From contig JALSSQ010000212.1 in the NCBI GenBank assembly GCA_026984165.1, positions 1 to 10,141 on the forward strand: a stretch of 10,141 bases of DNA, given 5' to 3'. Both the position numbers and the translations under genes were made by a program. This document shows, piece by piece, positions 1 through 7,339 of this stretch. How positions within the stretch are numbered: position 1 is the first letter of the stretch; each line of letters begins with the position of its first letter. Origin of the DNA: Sulfurovum sp. Lineage in GTDB: Bacteria; Campylobacterota; Campylobacteria; Campylobacterales; Sulfurovaceae. The notes beneath the pieces were generated by a model. That model had not been told where the DNA came from. It saw only the letters and a program-made list of their open reading frames with translations, and ran no database searches.

Positions 1-1
1 A

Positions 2-703
2 GCTCCAAACTTTAAACGCATAGAAAAGTATATGGACACTATCAAGATGATAACACTTGCACCAGAAGTAGAGGGTGCCAAAGATTTTGTAAAGCAGATG
101 ACAAAAGCGTATCCACATATTATACTATCTGCAGGACACTCCGATGCCAGTTATGAGAAGGCGATGCAAAGCTTTACATGGGGTGTCTCACATGTGACAC
201 ACCTGTTTAATGCGATGCCAAGCTATCATCATCGCTCCCCTGGATTAATAGGCGCTGCATTTGACTCTGATGTGACATGTGACATTATCGCAGACCTAGT
301 GCATACACATCCAAGTACACTAGCCTTGACACACAAGCTTAAAGGTGACAAGCTCATGCTTATCACCGATGCCATGCGTGCAGGCTGTATGAAGTGTGGA
401 AACTATGATTTGGGAGGACGTGCAGTTGAGGTAAAAGATGGCAAAGCCCTTTTAGCAGATGGTACCTTGGCAGGCTCCGTACTTAAAATGAACGAAGCTA
501 TGGCAAACATGGTAAAATATACAGACATGGGTATTGTCGAAGTTGTCAATGCCGTGACAAAAATACCTGCACGGAAGCTAGGATTACAAAAAGGTGAGCT
601 CAAAAAGGGTTATGATGCTGATATAGTGATTTTTGATGAAAAATTTAGTATTATAAGTACAATAATAAATGGAGAAATAAACTACCAATGTTCGGATTTT
701 TAA
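2..703 (+). CDS. nagA: N-acetylglucosamine-6-phosphate deacetylase, C-terminal part (5' end outside window)
   Basis: Cytoplasmic amidohydrolase that removes acetate from GlcNAc-6-P to give glucosamine-6-P, the step after PTS uptake. The frame is open from base 2, and the first visible ATG (base 32) is internal, so 233 C-terminal residues are present; the E. coli enzyme has about 382. Numbering from base 2, the visible family marks are GHSDAS (metal-ligand His46), THLFNAM (His67), a substrate-loop His101 before THP, and the catalytic Asp123 in LITDAM. These are followed by the typical LADGTLAGS segment and the C-terminal beta-sandwich strand pattern GYDADIVIFD. The stop lies 16 bases inside crr, so the two genes overlap and are very probably co-transcribed. 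The identification is firm. The promoter and N-terminus are off the window. Confidence 0.95.
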   Translation, partial: APNFKRIEKYMDTIKMITLAPEVEGAKDFVKQMTKAYPHIILSAGHSDASYEKAMQSFTWGVSHVTHLFNAMPSYHHRSPGLIGAAFDSDVTCDIIADLVHTHPSTLALTHKLKGDKLMLITDAMRAGCMKCGNYDLGGRAVEVKDGKALLADGTLAGSVLKMNEAMANMVKYTDMGIVEVVNAVTKIPARKLGLQKGELKKGYDADIVIFDEKFSIISTIINGEINYQCSDF

Positions 704-1158
704 AACGTAAAGTAAGAGATATCTATGCGCCAGCAGATGGTCAGATAGTGGCACTTGAAAGTGTGGATGATGAAGTTTTTTCACAAAAGATGGTAGGGGA
801 TGGTGTGGCACTTATGCCTGTGACGGGGAGTTTTACTGCACCTATTGATGGGGTAGTGAGCAAGATATTTTCTACCAATCATGCCTATAGTATCAAATCT
901 GACAAAGACTTGGAAGTGATGGTACATATAGGGTTGGAAACAGTAGCACTTGAGGGGCAGGGGTTTACACGTGTTGCCAAAGAGGGTGATGTGGTTAAAG
1001 TGGGTGATGTTATCATTGAAGCAGACTTGACCTATATTAAAGCACATGCAAAAGATATTATAACACCTATTATTATCAGCGATGAGAGTGATGTGAAAAA
1101 GATAGAAAAAAAATATGTCATCGTAAAAGCGGGTGATATAATAATGGAGGTGAACTAA
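688..1158 (+). CDS. crr: PTS glucose-family EIIA component (EIIA-Glc, stand-alone)
   Basis: Soluble phosphocarrier of 156 residues, against 169 in E. coli Crr. It contains the beta-barrel EIIA-Glc fold signature: YAPADGQIVALE at the start, then VGDGVALMP, then the active site VHIGLETVALEGQGF. His80 is the expected phosphorylated residue and His65 (NHAYS) the partner, 15 residues apart as in E. coli His75/His90. Phosphate should arrive from HPr and pass to the EIIB domain of NagE, encoded on the other strand; NagE lacks an EIIA domain of its own, so this protein fits that role. The ATG at 688 lies inside nagA, with a GGAG at 671-674, somewhat far upstream. The N-terminal MFGFLKRK is basic and amphipathic, like the membrane-interacting tail of Crr. 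Whether it also regulates other transporters cannot be told. Confidence 0.93.
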   Translation: MFGFLKRKVRDIYAPADGQIVALESVDDEVFSQKMVGDGVALMPVTGSFTAPIDGVVSKIFSTNHAYSIKSDKDLEVMVHIGLETVALEGQGFTRVAKEGDVVKVGDVIIEADLTYIKAHAKDIITPIIISDESDVKKIEKKYVIVKAGDIIMEVN

Positions 1159-1250
1159 TGCCACAAAGTGATAATTTGTATTATTATATTGTTTATGCTT
1201 TGATACTTATTGTTTTTTTTGTGATCTTAAGGTCACCGAAGAAAAAATAA
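1158..1250 (+). CDS. 30-residue single-helix membrane peptide coupled to crr
   Basis: Small gene whose ATG overlaps the crr stop (TAATG), with a strong ribosome binding site GGAGG at 1146-1150, seven bases upstream. The peptide has a short polar N-terminus (MPQSDN), a hydrophobic stretch of about 18 residues (YYYIVYALILIVFFVIL), and a basic end RSPKKK. This predicts one inner-membrane helix with the C-terminus in the cytoplasm by the positive-inside rule. The coupling and ribosome binding site make translation likely; there is no homology I recognise. Its place directly after EIIA in a sugar operon suggests an accessory or regulatory partner of the PTS permease, by analogy with small membrane peptides that modulate transporters, but that is inference only. 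Confidence 0.6.
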   Translation: MPQSDNLYYYIVYALILIVFFVILRSPKKK

Positions 1251-1257
1251 TGATAAA

Positions 1258-1286
1258 AAAAGTAATACTCTCTTAATGTTACTTTT
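1258..1286 (+). terminator. Weak AT-only hairpin after the nagA-crr operon
   Basis: AAAAGTAA (1258-1265) and TTACTTTT (1279-1286) form an 8-bp perfect inverted repeat with a 13-base loop, directly after the small membrane gene. The downstream arm ends in four T residues. It is where an operon terminator would be expected, but the stem has a single G-C pair and no long T tract, so termination would be inefficient at best. It may instead be a regulatory site for the response regulator gene. Confidence 0.25.
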
Positions 1287-1287
1287 G

Positions 1288-1302
1288 TATACTATGTAGT
1301 AT
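1288..1302 (+). promoter_or_regulatory. -10 box and inverted repeat at the response regulator start
   Basis: TATACT at 1288-1293 is a plausible sigma70 -10 box; no -35 is recognisable. It overlaps an inverted repeat ATACTA-TG-TAGTAT (1289-1302) that reaches into the first ATG. A start seven bases beyond the -10 would be at about base 1300, leaving an almost leaderless mRNA, which agrees with the lack of any ribosome binding site before ATG 1301/1304. The repeat could be an autoregulatory operator. Confidence 0.4.
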
Positions 1303-1936
1303 GATGAAGATATTATTACTTGAAGATGACCAGATATTATGTGCGAGCCTTAAAGAATTTTTGGAACTTGAGGGCTATACCGTTAATGTAGCACATCGAG
1401 GGGCAGAAGTATTTGAACTTACATATAAACAGACATATGACCTTTATATTTTAGATGTAAATGTACCTGAAGTTGACGGTTTTGATGTACTGGCGTCACT
1501 AAAAGAAGCAGGCGATGAAACACCTGCTATTTATATTACCGCTTTAACAGATATTAATTCTATTTCAAAGGGTTTTACTATTGGTGCAGATGATTATATT
1601 AAAAAACCATTTGATCCTGAAGAACTTGTTATTCGTATAAAACGTAAATACCAAAAAAAAGATGTATTATTGCGTTTAAATGACCTTGTATATAATCCTA
1701 TCACAAGAGTATTGCAAAAAGGTGGACAAACGATAGGTTTGGGTGAGGTACAACAAAATTTATTTCACACATTAATGATAGAACAAAATAAAATAGTAGA
1801 TAGTTATATTTTGATGGATTTTCTTGAACAACCCAGTGCAAATGCTTTACGTGTAAATCTTGCAAAATTAAAAAATAAACTTGGCATAGAGATTAAAAAT
1901 ATACGTGCCCAAGGGTATATGATTGAAAACTTATGA
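1301..1936 (+). CDS. OmpR-like two-component response regulator
   Basis: 211 residues. The receiver domain (about 2-118) has the acidic pair Glu8/Asp9, phospho-acceptor Asp52 in ILDVNVP, Thr80, and Lys102 in YIKKPF. The C-terminal part (about 122-211) is a compact winged-helix DNA-binding domain with the final signature NALRVNLAKLKNKLG then IRAQGYMIE, the form typical of Campylobacterota regulators. It is followed by its kinase with a 14-base overlap, so the pair is co-expressed and presumably cognate. Two ATG codons in a row (1301, 1304) are possible starts, and neither has a Shine-Dalgarno sequence. The signal sensed and the targets are unknown; the neighbouring lipoprotein and GlcNAc genes are candidates by position only. 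The gene is AT-rich relative to the sugar genes. Confidence 0.9.
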   Translation: MMKILLLEDDQILCASLKEFLELEGYTVNVAHRGAEVFELTYKQTYDLYILDVNVPEVDGFDVLASLKEAGDETPAIYITALTDINSISKGFTIGADDYIKKPFDPEELVIRIKRKYQKKDVLLRLNDLVYNPITRVLQKGGQTIGLGEVQQNLFHTLMIEQNKIVDSYILMDFLEQPSANALRVNLAKLKNKLGIEIKNIRAQGYMIENL

Positions 1937-2978
1937 ATTAGAATCTTTTCTTAAGAGTTTTTTGATATTTCTTGTACTTTTGGAAGTATTGCTTGCTATT
2001 AATTTTTGGAATGAATATCAAGTCAAAAAAATTGAGATTGAAGAGAAGATTCATATAGAAATGAAGCTTTGTGCTTACACATTGGAATGTAAAGGCTTAA
2101 CGACTGATTTTGTAGATAAAGGCAAAGATAGGGAAGAAAATATTTTGTATAAAGATGGCGATTTTTATGCTTATTTTAAAGTTCCAACGTCAGAAAAATA
2201 TTTAATGAAAGTGATGTATCCTCGTATAAACTATATATCAAGAGTCAAAAAATTAGAAAGCATACTATATAAAAGATTTTGGTTTTATTCTCTTTTTGCT
2301 GCATTGGTTTCTTTTCTTTTTTCTATTTATGCATTAATGCCTTTACAAAGAGCTTTGCGTTTAAATGAAGAATTTGTCAAAGATATATTGCATGATTTTA
2401 ATACACCGATTAGTTCTATGTTGATAAATCTAAAAATTTTTAAAAGAGAAATAGGAGAAAATCCAAAAATTAAAAGGCTTGAAAACAATATAGAGAGTAT
2501 TTTGTCTTTACAAGAGAATTTACGTATTTTTCTTAAAGGTGTTTCTACCCAGTCTGAAACATTTTCACTCAAAGATTTATTGGAAAGTAGAGTGAATTAT
2601 TTTAAAGCACTTTATCCTAGTGTTGATTATAAAATTTCTGTTGACAATACTAGATTGATGACAAATAAAAATGCGTTTACACGTATTATAGATAATCTAT
2701 TGAGTAATGCTGGAAAATATAATGTTGCTAATGGGAATGTGCATATTGTTTTCCAAAAAAATAGTTTAACAATCCATGATACAGGAAAAGGGATTAAAAA
2801 TCCTTCCAAAGTATTTGACAGATATTATAAAGAGCAAGACAGAGGCATAGGCATAGGACTGCATATTGTTAAAAAACTTTGTGATGAATTGGATATTGCC
2901 ATTTATATACAAAGCAAGGAGAACAAAGGAACCAAAATTGAATTAGATTTATTATCTATTATTGTTTCCCCAAATTAG
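1923..2978 (+). CDS. Membrane sensor histidine kinase
   Basis: 351 residues in the inner membrane. TM1 is about 9-28 and TM2 about 119-140, flanking a periplasmic sensor of roughly 90 residues that contains two Cys (50, 56). No HAMP domain is evident between TM2 and the phospho-acceptor helix, where His157 sits in the H-box HDFNTP. The ATPase domain shows the N-box DNLLSNAGKYN (about 257-267), G1 box DTGKG (286-290) and G2 box GIGIGLHIV (308-316). The start is TTG at 1923: a stop codon immediately precedes it in frame, AAGGG at 1911-1915 lies seven bases upstream, and the next in-frame starts would cut into TM1. The reading frame overlaps the regulator by 14 bases. The sensor domain is not one I recognise, so the ligand is unknown. 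Confidence 0.88.
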   Translation: MKTYELESFLKSFLIFLVLLEVLLAINFWNEYQVKKIEIEEKIHIEMKLCAYTLECKGLTTDFVDKGKDREENILYKDGDFYAYFKVPTSEKYLMKVMYPRINYISRVKKLESILYKRFWFYSLFAALVSFLFSIYALMPLQRALRLNEEFVKDILHDFNTPISSMLINLKIFKREIGENPKIKRLENNIESILSLQENLRIFLKGVSTQSETFSLKDLLESRVNYFKALYPSVDYKISVDNTRLMTNKNAFTRIIDNLLSNAGKYNVANGNVHIVFQKNSLTIHDTGKGIKNPSKVFDRYYKEQDRGIGIGLHIVKKLCDELDIAIYIQSKENKGTKIELDLLSIIVSPN

Positions 2979-4030
2979 TTTGTTTCTTGTTTCATCTTCA
3001 TCAGAGACATAATGCGTTTTTTATATTTTGGATTTTTGTTGATTTTGTATGCAGCGATGAGTTCTTCTAGTGAACCTTCATTAAAAAGTTTTTCTTCTTG
3101 TAATAATGATTTTCTATGACGCAAAGTATCGTATTGGTCGGAAGAAAGAGAATTTTTTGTAGCACTGTTTGCAATATATGCAGAGAGTTCTTCAAGAGAT
3201 GCCTGGTGTAAATAATAGGCATAAGGCTTATCAGAAGAGGGTAAAGTGGAAGGTTCTATTTTAATAGGGGCGACAAGAGATTTTTCCTTAATAATAGTAG
3301 GGTTCTTATTTTTTGTAGTTGTACTTGAATCTATTGTTTTTATTGTAGATTGTTTTTTAGCAGTATTTTTTTTAGATTTGATTTCTATAATATAAGGGGG
3401 TTTAATGTGTAGTTTATTTGCAATAATTTTGAGTTGTAAACGTTGTGCACGAGTATTTGCACGCTTTTCATACTGTTTGTAATAATCCAATATAAGTGAT
3501 TTAGGTAATCTGGTTTTAATGCGTCTAATATTGTTTGCATTGTATGTTCTAATCGCTTTTTTATAGAGTTTGAGCAGACGTGAGTACTCTTTGGTTTTTA
3601 TTAAAAGAGTTTTAATGCCTTTATACCGTTTCTGTGATATGGATACAGTATATCCTACAGAGGCGAGAGATTTTATAGTTTTAAATCCTTTTTGTTTAAA
3701 GCTTTTGAGTGCATACAAATATTGTGTTTTTTTGTTTGCATTGATCGTCATTGGCTTTTGGTTAGGATTGGACATATTGTAGAGTACAAATTGATTTTTT
3801 TTGTGGAGCAATACGCCTACATCATTATTTTTGGCATTATATAGAAAGAGGTATTTTTTATTATCACGAATGGTTTGCAGCTGATCACGAGAAAAATAAG
3901 CTCTATGAAATTTCATATAAGGGGTGTGTTTGACAATAGTAACTTTATCAATCTCTCCACCGACAAAAAGGTTATTCAGTGCACATCCATTAAGAAGGAA
4001 AAAGAAGAGTATCAATATAAGTTTTCGCAT
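2975..4030 (-). CDS. Lys-rich lipoprotein of unknown function
   Basis: 351 residues that I do not recognise as any family. The N-terminus is a classic lipoprotein signal: MRK, a hydrophobic stretch, then the lipobox LNGC with Cys16 as the predicted lipidated residue, so it should be anchored in the inner or outer membrane facing the periplasm. The mature part has an N-terminal domain (about 25-160) with beta-like stretches, a basic helical region (about 145-215), a Lys/Ser/Thr-rich low-complexity linker (about 218-265), and a C-terminal helical part with two copies of SLEEL (278-282 and 320-324), possibly a short tandem repeat. Its stop overlaps the kinase stop by four bases in convergent orientation. 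It may be a target or accessory sensor of that kinase, but this is positional inference. A/T content is high, like the kinase. Confidence 0.75.
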   Translation of the reverse strand: MRKLILILFFFLLNGCALNNLFVGGEIDKVTIVKHTPYMKFHRAYFSRDQLQTIRDNKKYLFLYNAKNNDVGVLLHKKNQFVLYNMSNPNQKPMTINANKKTQYLYALKSFKQKGFKTIKSLASVGYTVSISQKRYKGIKTLLIKTKEYSRLLKLYKKAIRTYNANNIRRIKTRLPKSLILDYYKQYEKRANTRAQRLQLKIIANKLHIKPPYIIEIKSKKNTAKKQSTIKTIDSSTTTKNKNPTIIKEKSLVAPIKIEPSTLPSSDKPYAYYLHQASLEELSAYIANSATKNSLSSDQYDTLRHRKSLLQEEKLFNEGSLEELIAAYKINKNPKYKKRIMSLMKMKQETN

Positions 4031-4059
4031 AACAAGGACAACCTGACTTTTTTATTAAT

Positions 4060-4068
4060 AGTATAGCA
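4060..4068 (-). promoter_or_regulatory. Extended -10 promoter of the lipoprotein gene
   Basis: On the minus strand TGCTATACT is an extended -10 element (TGn plus TATACT). The predicted transcript start near 4053 gives a leader of about 23 bases to the ATG at 4030. No convincing -35 is visible. No clear ribosome binding site precedes the ATG. No good terminator is visible between nagE and this promoter, so readthrough from nagE is also possible. Confidence 0.45.
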
Positions 4069-4098
4069 AGAATGCGTTAACATTGAGCTAATAGAAGC

Positions 4099-5484
4099 TT
4101 AAGATTTTTTGAGTGCTAGTTTCATATCTTCAGCTACACTTTCAGCTTTTGTACCTAAAATAATTTGTATTGTATGTTTGTCTGGACGTATGACACCTTT
4201 TGCACCTAGTGCAGTAAATGCTTCATCTTTGAGATGGCTGTTCTCTTTGACTTGCATGCGAAGTCTAGTGATACAGGCATCGGTATTGACAATATTCTCT
4301 TTGCCTCCTAAAGCTTCTATAAATGCAAGTGCCTCATCAGAGCTTTGTGTTTGGCTCTCGTCTGTCATCTCTTCAAATATTTTGAATTTAAAGTGTTTGA
4401 TGGTGTAGTAGCTTGTGAAAAAATAGATAAAGGCAAACACTACGCCAAGAGGTAAAATGAGTAGAGGGTTGGTTGCGAGTTTGTAGTTGATGACATAGTC
4501 TATAAAGCCTGCTGAAAAGCCAAACCCTGCATGGATGTCAAGCATCTGTGCCGCGGCAAGTGCAAGCCCTGTCAGGAGTGCATGTACCACAAAGAGCAAG
4601 GGCGCAACAAAGAGAAATAAAAATTCTAATGGCTCAGTAATCCCTGTAAGAAAAGAGGTAAAGGCAACACCAGCCAAAATGGCTCCTACACGTTTACGTT
4701 CGTTTTTGGGTGTGTTGAGGTAGATAGCATATGCCATCGCAGGCAGACCAAACATCATTACCACATAAAAGCCAGACATATATACCCCTGCAGTTGGGTC
4801 ACCTGCAAAGAAACGGTGTAAGTCTCCATTGGCAACCACTTGTGCACCATCTTTGAGGTACGTATAGTCTCCGAGTTGAAACCAAAAGACAGAGTTGAGG
4901 ATATGGTGTAAACCTAGAGGGATGAGCAGTCTGTTTAGTACACCATAAATAAAAGTGCCTACCTCACCTAAACCTATAATGGCATTGGAAAATGCATCTA
5001 TACCGGCTTGTGCATAGTGCCAAAAATAGCCTGCCAATACACCTACGACAATAGCAGAAAGTGCGGTGACAATAGGCACAAAACGTTTGCCTCCAAAAAA
5101 ACCTAAGAACTCAGGGAGTTTAATGTCGTGAAAACGATTATAAAGTAATCCTGCCAACACACCGATGATAATACCCACAAAGACACCCATATTGACATCT
5201 TTGTCAATGCTGATGTAAACAGCTTTGGCGATGAGTACCCCTATGGCACCTGCGAGTGCTGCGGCTCCGTCATTGTTCTTGGCAAGCCCGTAGGCGATAC
5301 CGATACCAAAGAGCAGATCAAGATGAGAGAAGATGGCATCTCCTGCAGACTTCATAATGGAAGCTATTTGTCCGTCTATCATAGGGATATCCCCAAAGCC
5401 TAAACGTAAAAGTAGAGCGGCTACAGGCAGAACAGCGATAGGTGTCATTAGTGCTTTGCCTATTTTTTGAAGTAAGTTAAACAT
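4099..5484 (-). CDS. nagE: PTS N-acetylglucosamine permease, EIIC-EIIB
   Basis: 461-residue inner-membrane permease that imports GlcNAc and releases GlcNAc-6-P. The EIIC domain (about 1-365) is multi-spanning, with the glucose/GlcNAc-family marks GLHHILNSVFWFQ (His193/His194, about 191-203) and GITEPLEFLF (Glu284, about 281-290). The EIIB domain (about 380-461) carries phospho-Cys404 in TDACITRLRMQV. Residues 203-235 (QLGDYTYLKDGAQVVANGDLHRFFAGDPTAG pattern, abbreviated) match the GlcNAc rather than the glucose branch. Unlike the E. coli EIICBA NagE (648 residues), it ends after EIIB, so it needs an EIIA in trans, available as the crr product. The start is supported by AAGGAG (bases 5495-5500 on the complement), ten bases upstream. 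The first eight bases overlap the end of HPr-EI, implying translational coupling. Confidence 0.93.
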   Translation of the reverse strand: MFNLLQKIGKALMTPIAVLPVAALLLRLGFGDIPMIDGQIASIMKSAGDAIFSHLDLLFGIGIAYGLAKNNDGAAALAGAIGVLIAKAVYISIDKDVNMGVFVGIIIGVLAGLLYNRFHDIKLPEFLGFFGGKRFVPIVTALSAIVVGVLAGYFWHYAQAGIDAFSNAIIGLGEVGTFIYGVLNRLLIPLGLHHILNSVFWFQLGDYTYLKDGAQVVANGDLHRFFAGDPTAGVYMSGFYVVMMFGLPAMAYAIYLNTPKNERKRVGAILAGVAFTSFLTGITEPLEFLFLFVAPLLFVVHALLTGLALAAAQMLDIHAGFGFSAGFIDYVINYKLATNPLLILPLGVVFAFIYFFTSYYTIKHFKFKIFEEMTDESQTQSSDEALAFIEALGGKENIVNTDACITRLRMQVKENSHLKDEAFTALGAKGVIRPDKHTIQIILGTKAESVAEDMKLALKKS

Positions 5485-7303
5485 GGCGTATGGTCTCCTT
5501 GGTTTGTGCGATACTTTTTGGGCTTACTGAAAGAGTCTCAAGTCCTAAGTTTACAAGTTTTTCTATGGCATCTGTGTTGGCTGCAAGTTCACCACAGATA
5601 CTTACAGGTTTTGTCGCTTGCTTGACAACACTTTCAAGTGCCAAAAAGACAACAGGTGAAAGAGCATCTGCTTTAAGAAGCGGATGGGTGCGTTCTATAG
5701 CAAAAAGATATTGTGTAAGGTCGTTGGTGCCGATGGAGTAAAAGTCCACCACTTCGTTAAATGCAGAGATGAGAAAAAGGGTAGAGGGTACTTCTATCAT
5801 GATGCCAAAATCTATATGGCTTATGTCGATGTTGTGTTTTTGTGCGACCTCTTTAGCAAATATTTTGGCTTTGTTAAACTCTTCTACGGTGGAGACCATA
5901 GGAAACATGACTTTTACTTTTTTACCTTGAGACGCTAGAAATATAGCATGCAGTTGTTCTGCAAGTATCTCAGGGTGCGTTCTAAAAAGTCGCACTCCGC
6001 GTACCCCTAAAAATGGATTATCTTCCAAGGGGATATTAATATAGGGTAAGGCTTTGTCTCCGCCTACATCGAGTGTGCGTACAGTGACATCTTCAAAGGT
6101 ATCAAAGATTTCTGCATAGGCTTTAGTTTGTGTCTCTAAGCTAGGCTTGGTTGACTTAAATAAAAATTCAGAACGCAATAGCCCGATGCCCTCTGCACCT
6201 TCTTCTTTGGCTACTTTGGCAGAGAGCACATCGCCTACATTGGCATAAACTTTAATCGTTTTTCCTTGGGTAGTTTGTGCGTGATCAAAACGTTTGGAGG
6301 CAGCGTGTGCTTTGTCTTTTTTGTTTTGCTCTTGTAAGGCTTTTGCTTTTTGCATATCGTCACTGCTTGGATGAAGCACTACTGCCCCTGCAATACTGTC
6401 TAAGATGATGTCTGAACTTAAAGGTATCTGTGAAGTGTCTGCTATGAGAGAAGGGATGCTAGAAGCACGCAAGAGTATAGCAGTATGGGAGTTGATGGAA
6501 GTCTCTTTGAGTACCACGCCTTGTACTTGCGTGTCAGAGAGTAATGCGATTTCACTTGGGAGTAAATCATCTGCTAGAAGTATAAAATCATCTTGCGGAA
6601 ACATCACTTTTACTTCTAGCCCCAAAGCCGTTTTGACTTGTTGCAATATGTCTTGATAGTCGGTTATTTTAGCCGAGAGTTTAGTACCTTGAAGTTTGTG
6701 AGATTCTTTTTCTATCAAACTCTCCAACTCTTCAATAGTGTCACATTTTTCACCTAGAGCAGCGAGTAGTTCTTTTTGTGCCAAATAGATGTCAGCGTTG
6801 TTACTCTTTTTTTGAGTGTCATACATTTTTTCCAAAGCATTGATAGTTTTATCTACCGCATCTTGAAACGTGAGTGTGTTCTTATGTTGTAAAGTTTCAG
6901 TTTTATACACACTTGCAGGAGCGATACCCACACCCTTAGCGATGATATCTCCCTCTAAAGTTTCACCCTCATAGTTGGCAGTTTCTTTTTCTATAGTACT
7001 TATTTCCACATCATCTTGCATGAGTGTTTCAAAAAGTGTTTGCAGTGCTATGAGTGCTTTTTGTGCCTCTTTGCCTTGTGTGGTGAGGATAAAGGTGTCA
7101 TTTTTTTCTAAAGAGAGTGAGAGTAAACTATTAACCTTTTTAGCATCGACGGTTTTACCTTTAAAAGTAGCCGTCACATCACAGCCAAATGCCTTAGCCA
7201 AAGTAGTAAAACGTGCCACAGGTCTAAGGTGAAATCCATTGGATGAGGTGACTTTGAGTTGTGTTGATAGGGATTTTGAAAATAGGTTTTTGAAACGTTT
7301 CAT
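5477..7303 (-). CDS. ptsI: Fused HPr-Enzyme I of the PTS (PEP-protein phosphotransferase)
   Basis: 608-residue cytosolic protein that starts the phosphorelay from PEP. An N-terminal extension of about 13 residues precedes an HPr domain (about 14-100) with His25 in NGFHLRPVARF. The EI part begins near GVGIAPA (about 124-130). Its phospho-His is His273 in SINSHTAILLRA, and the PEP-binding barrel carries LLRSEFLF (Arg377), RTLDVGGDKALPY (Arg409), MFPMV, GTNDLTQY (about 525-532) and CGELAA (Cys570). The Ser46 position of HPr is Lys56, so Ser-phosphorylation of the usual kind is not expected. The EI N-terminal domain is about 30 residues shorter than in E. coli EI, and the protein also ends about 35 residues earlier. 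It resembles Pseudomonas NagF (EIIA-HPr-EI) without the EIIA domain. It is the first gene of an operon with nagE. Confidence 0.93.
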   Translation of the reverse strand: MKRFKNLFSKSLSTQLKVTSSNGFHLRPVARFTTLAKAFGCDVTATFKGKTVDAKKVNSLLSLSLEKNDTFILTTQGKEAQKALIALQTLFETLMQDDVEISTIEKETANYEGETLEGDIIAKGVGIAPASVYKTETLQHKNTLTFQDAVDKTINALEKMYDTQKKSNNADIYLAQKELLAALGEKCDTIEELESLIEKESHKLQGTKLSAKITDYQDILQQVKTALGLEVKVMFPQDDFILLADDLLPSEIALLSDTQVQGVVLKETSINSHTAILLRASSIPSLIADTSQIPLSSDIILDSIAGAVVLHPSSDDMQKAKALQEQNKKDKAHAASKRFDHAQTTQGKTIKVYANVGDVLSAKVAKEEGAEGIGLLRSEFLFKSTKPSLETQTKAYAEIFDTFEDVTVRTLDVGGDKALPYINIPLEDNPFLGVRGVRLFRTHPEILAEQLHAIFLASQGKKVKVMFPMVSTVEEFNKAKIFAKEVAQKHNIDISHIDFGIMIEVPSTLFLISAFNEVVDFYSIGTNDLTQYLFAIERTHPLLKADALSPVVFLALESVVKQATKPVSICGELAANTDAIEKLVNLGLETLSVSPKSIAQTKETIRHV

Positions 7304-7330
7304 CTGACTCTCTATGATTTTATAATTTAG

Positions 7331-7339
7331 AGTATATCA
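7331..7339 (-). promoter_or_regulatory. Extended -10 promoter of HPr-EI/nagE
   Basis: The minus strand reads TGATATACT, an extended -10 like that of the lipoprotein gene. The predicted start near 7324 gives a 21-base leader to the ATG at 7303. The leader has only a weak purine-rich AGAGAG before the start. No -35 is recognisable. Confidence 0.5.

Noticed and set aside
32..34. ATG at 32 as the true start of nagA
   Set aside because: The frame is open to the window edge and the protein would lack the N-terminal metal-site half; it is an internal Met.
781..1164. Long open frame antisense to crr, and similar frames antisense to nagE, EI and the AAA+ gene
   Set aside because: They have no ribosome binding site or recognisable motif and odd composition rich in Cys, His or Ser, and each lies wholly over a gene with clear conserved catalytic residues.
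4070..4100. Terminator between nagE and the lipoprotein gene
   Set aside because: TTGAGCT/AGCTTAA is an imperfect stem with a mismatch on the transcribed strand and no T tract.
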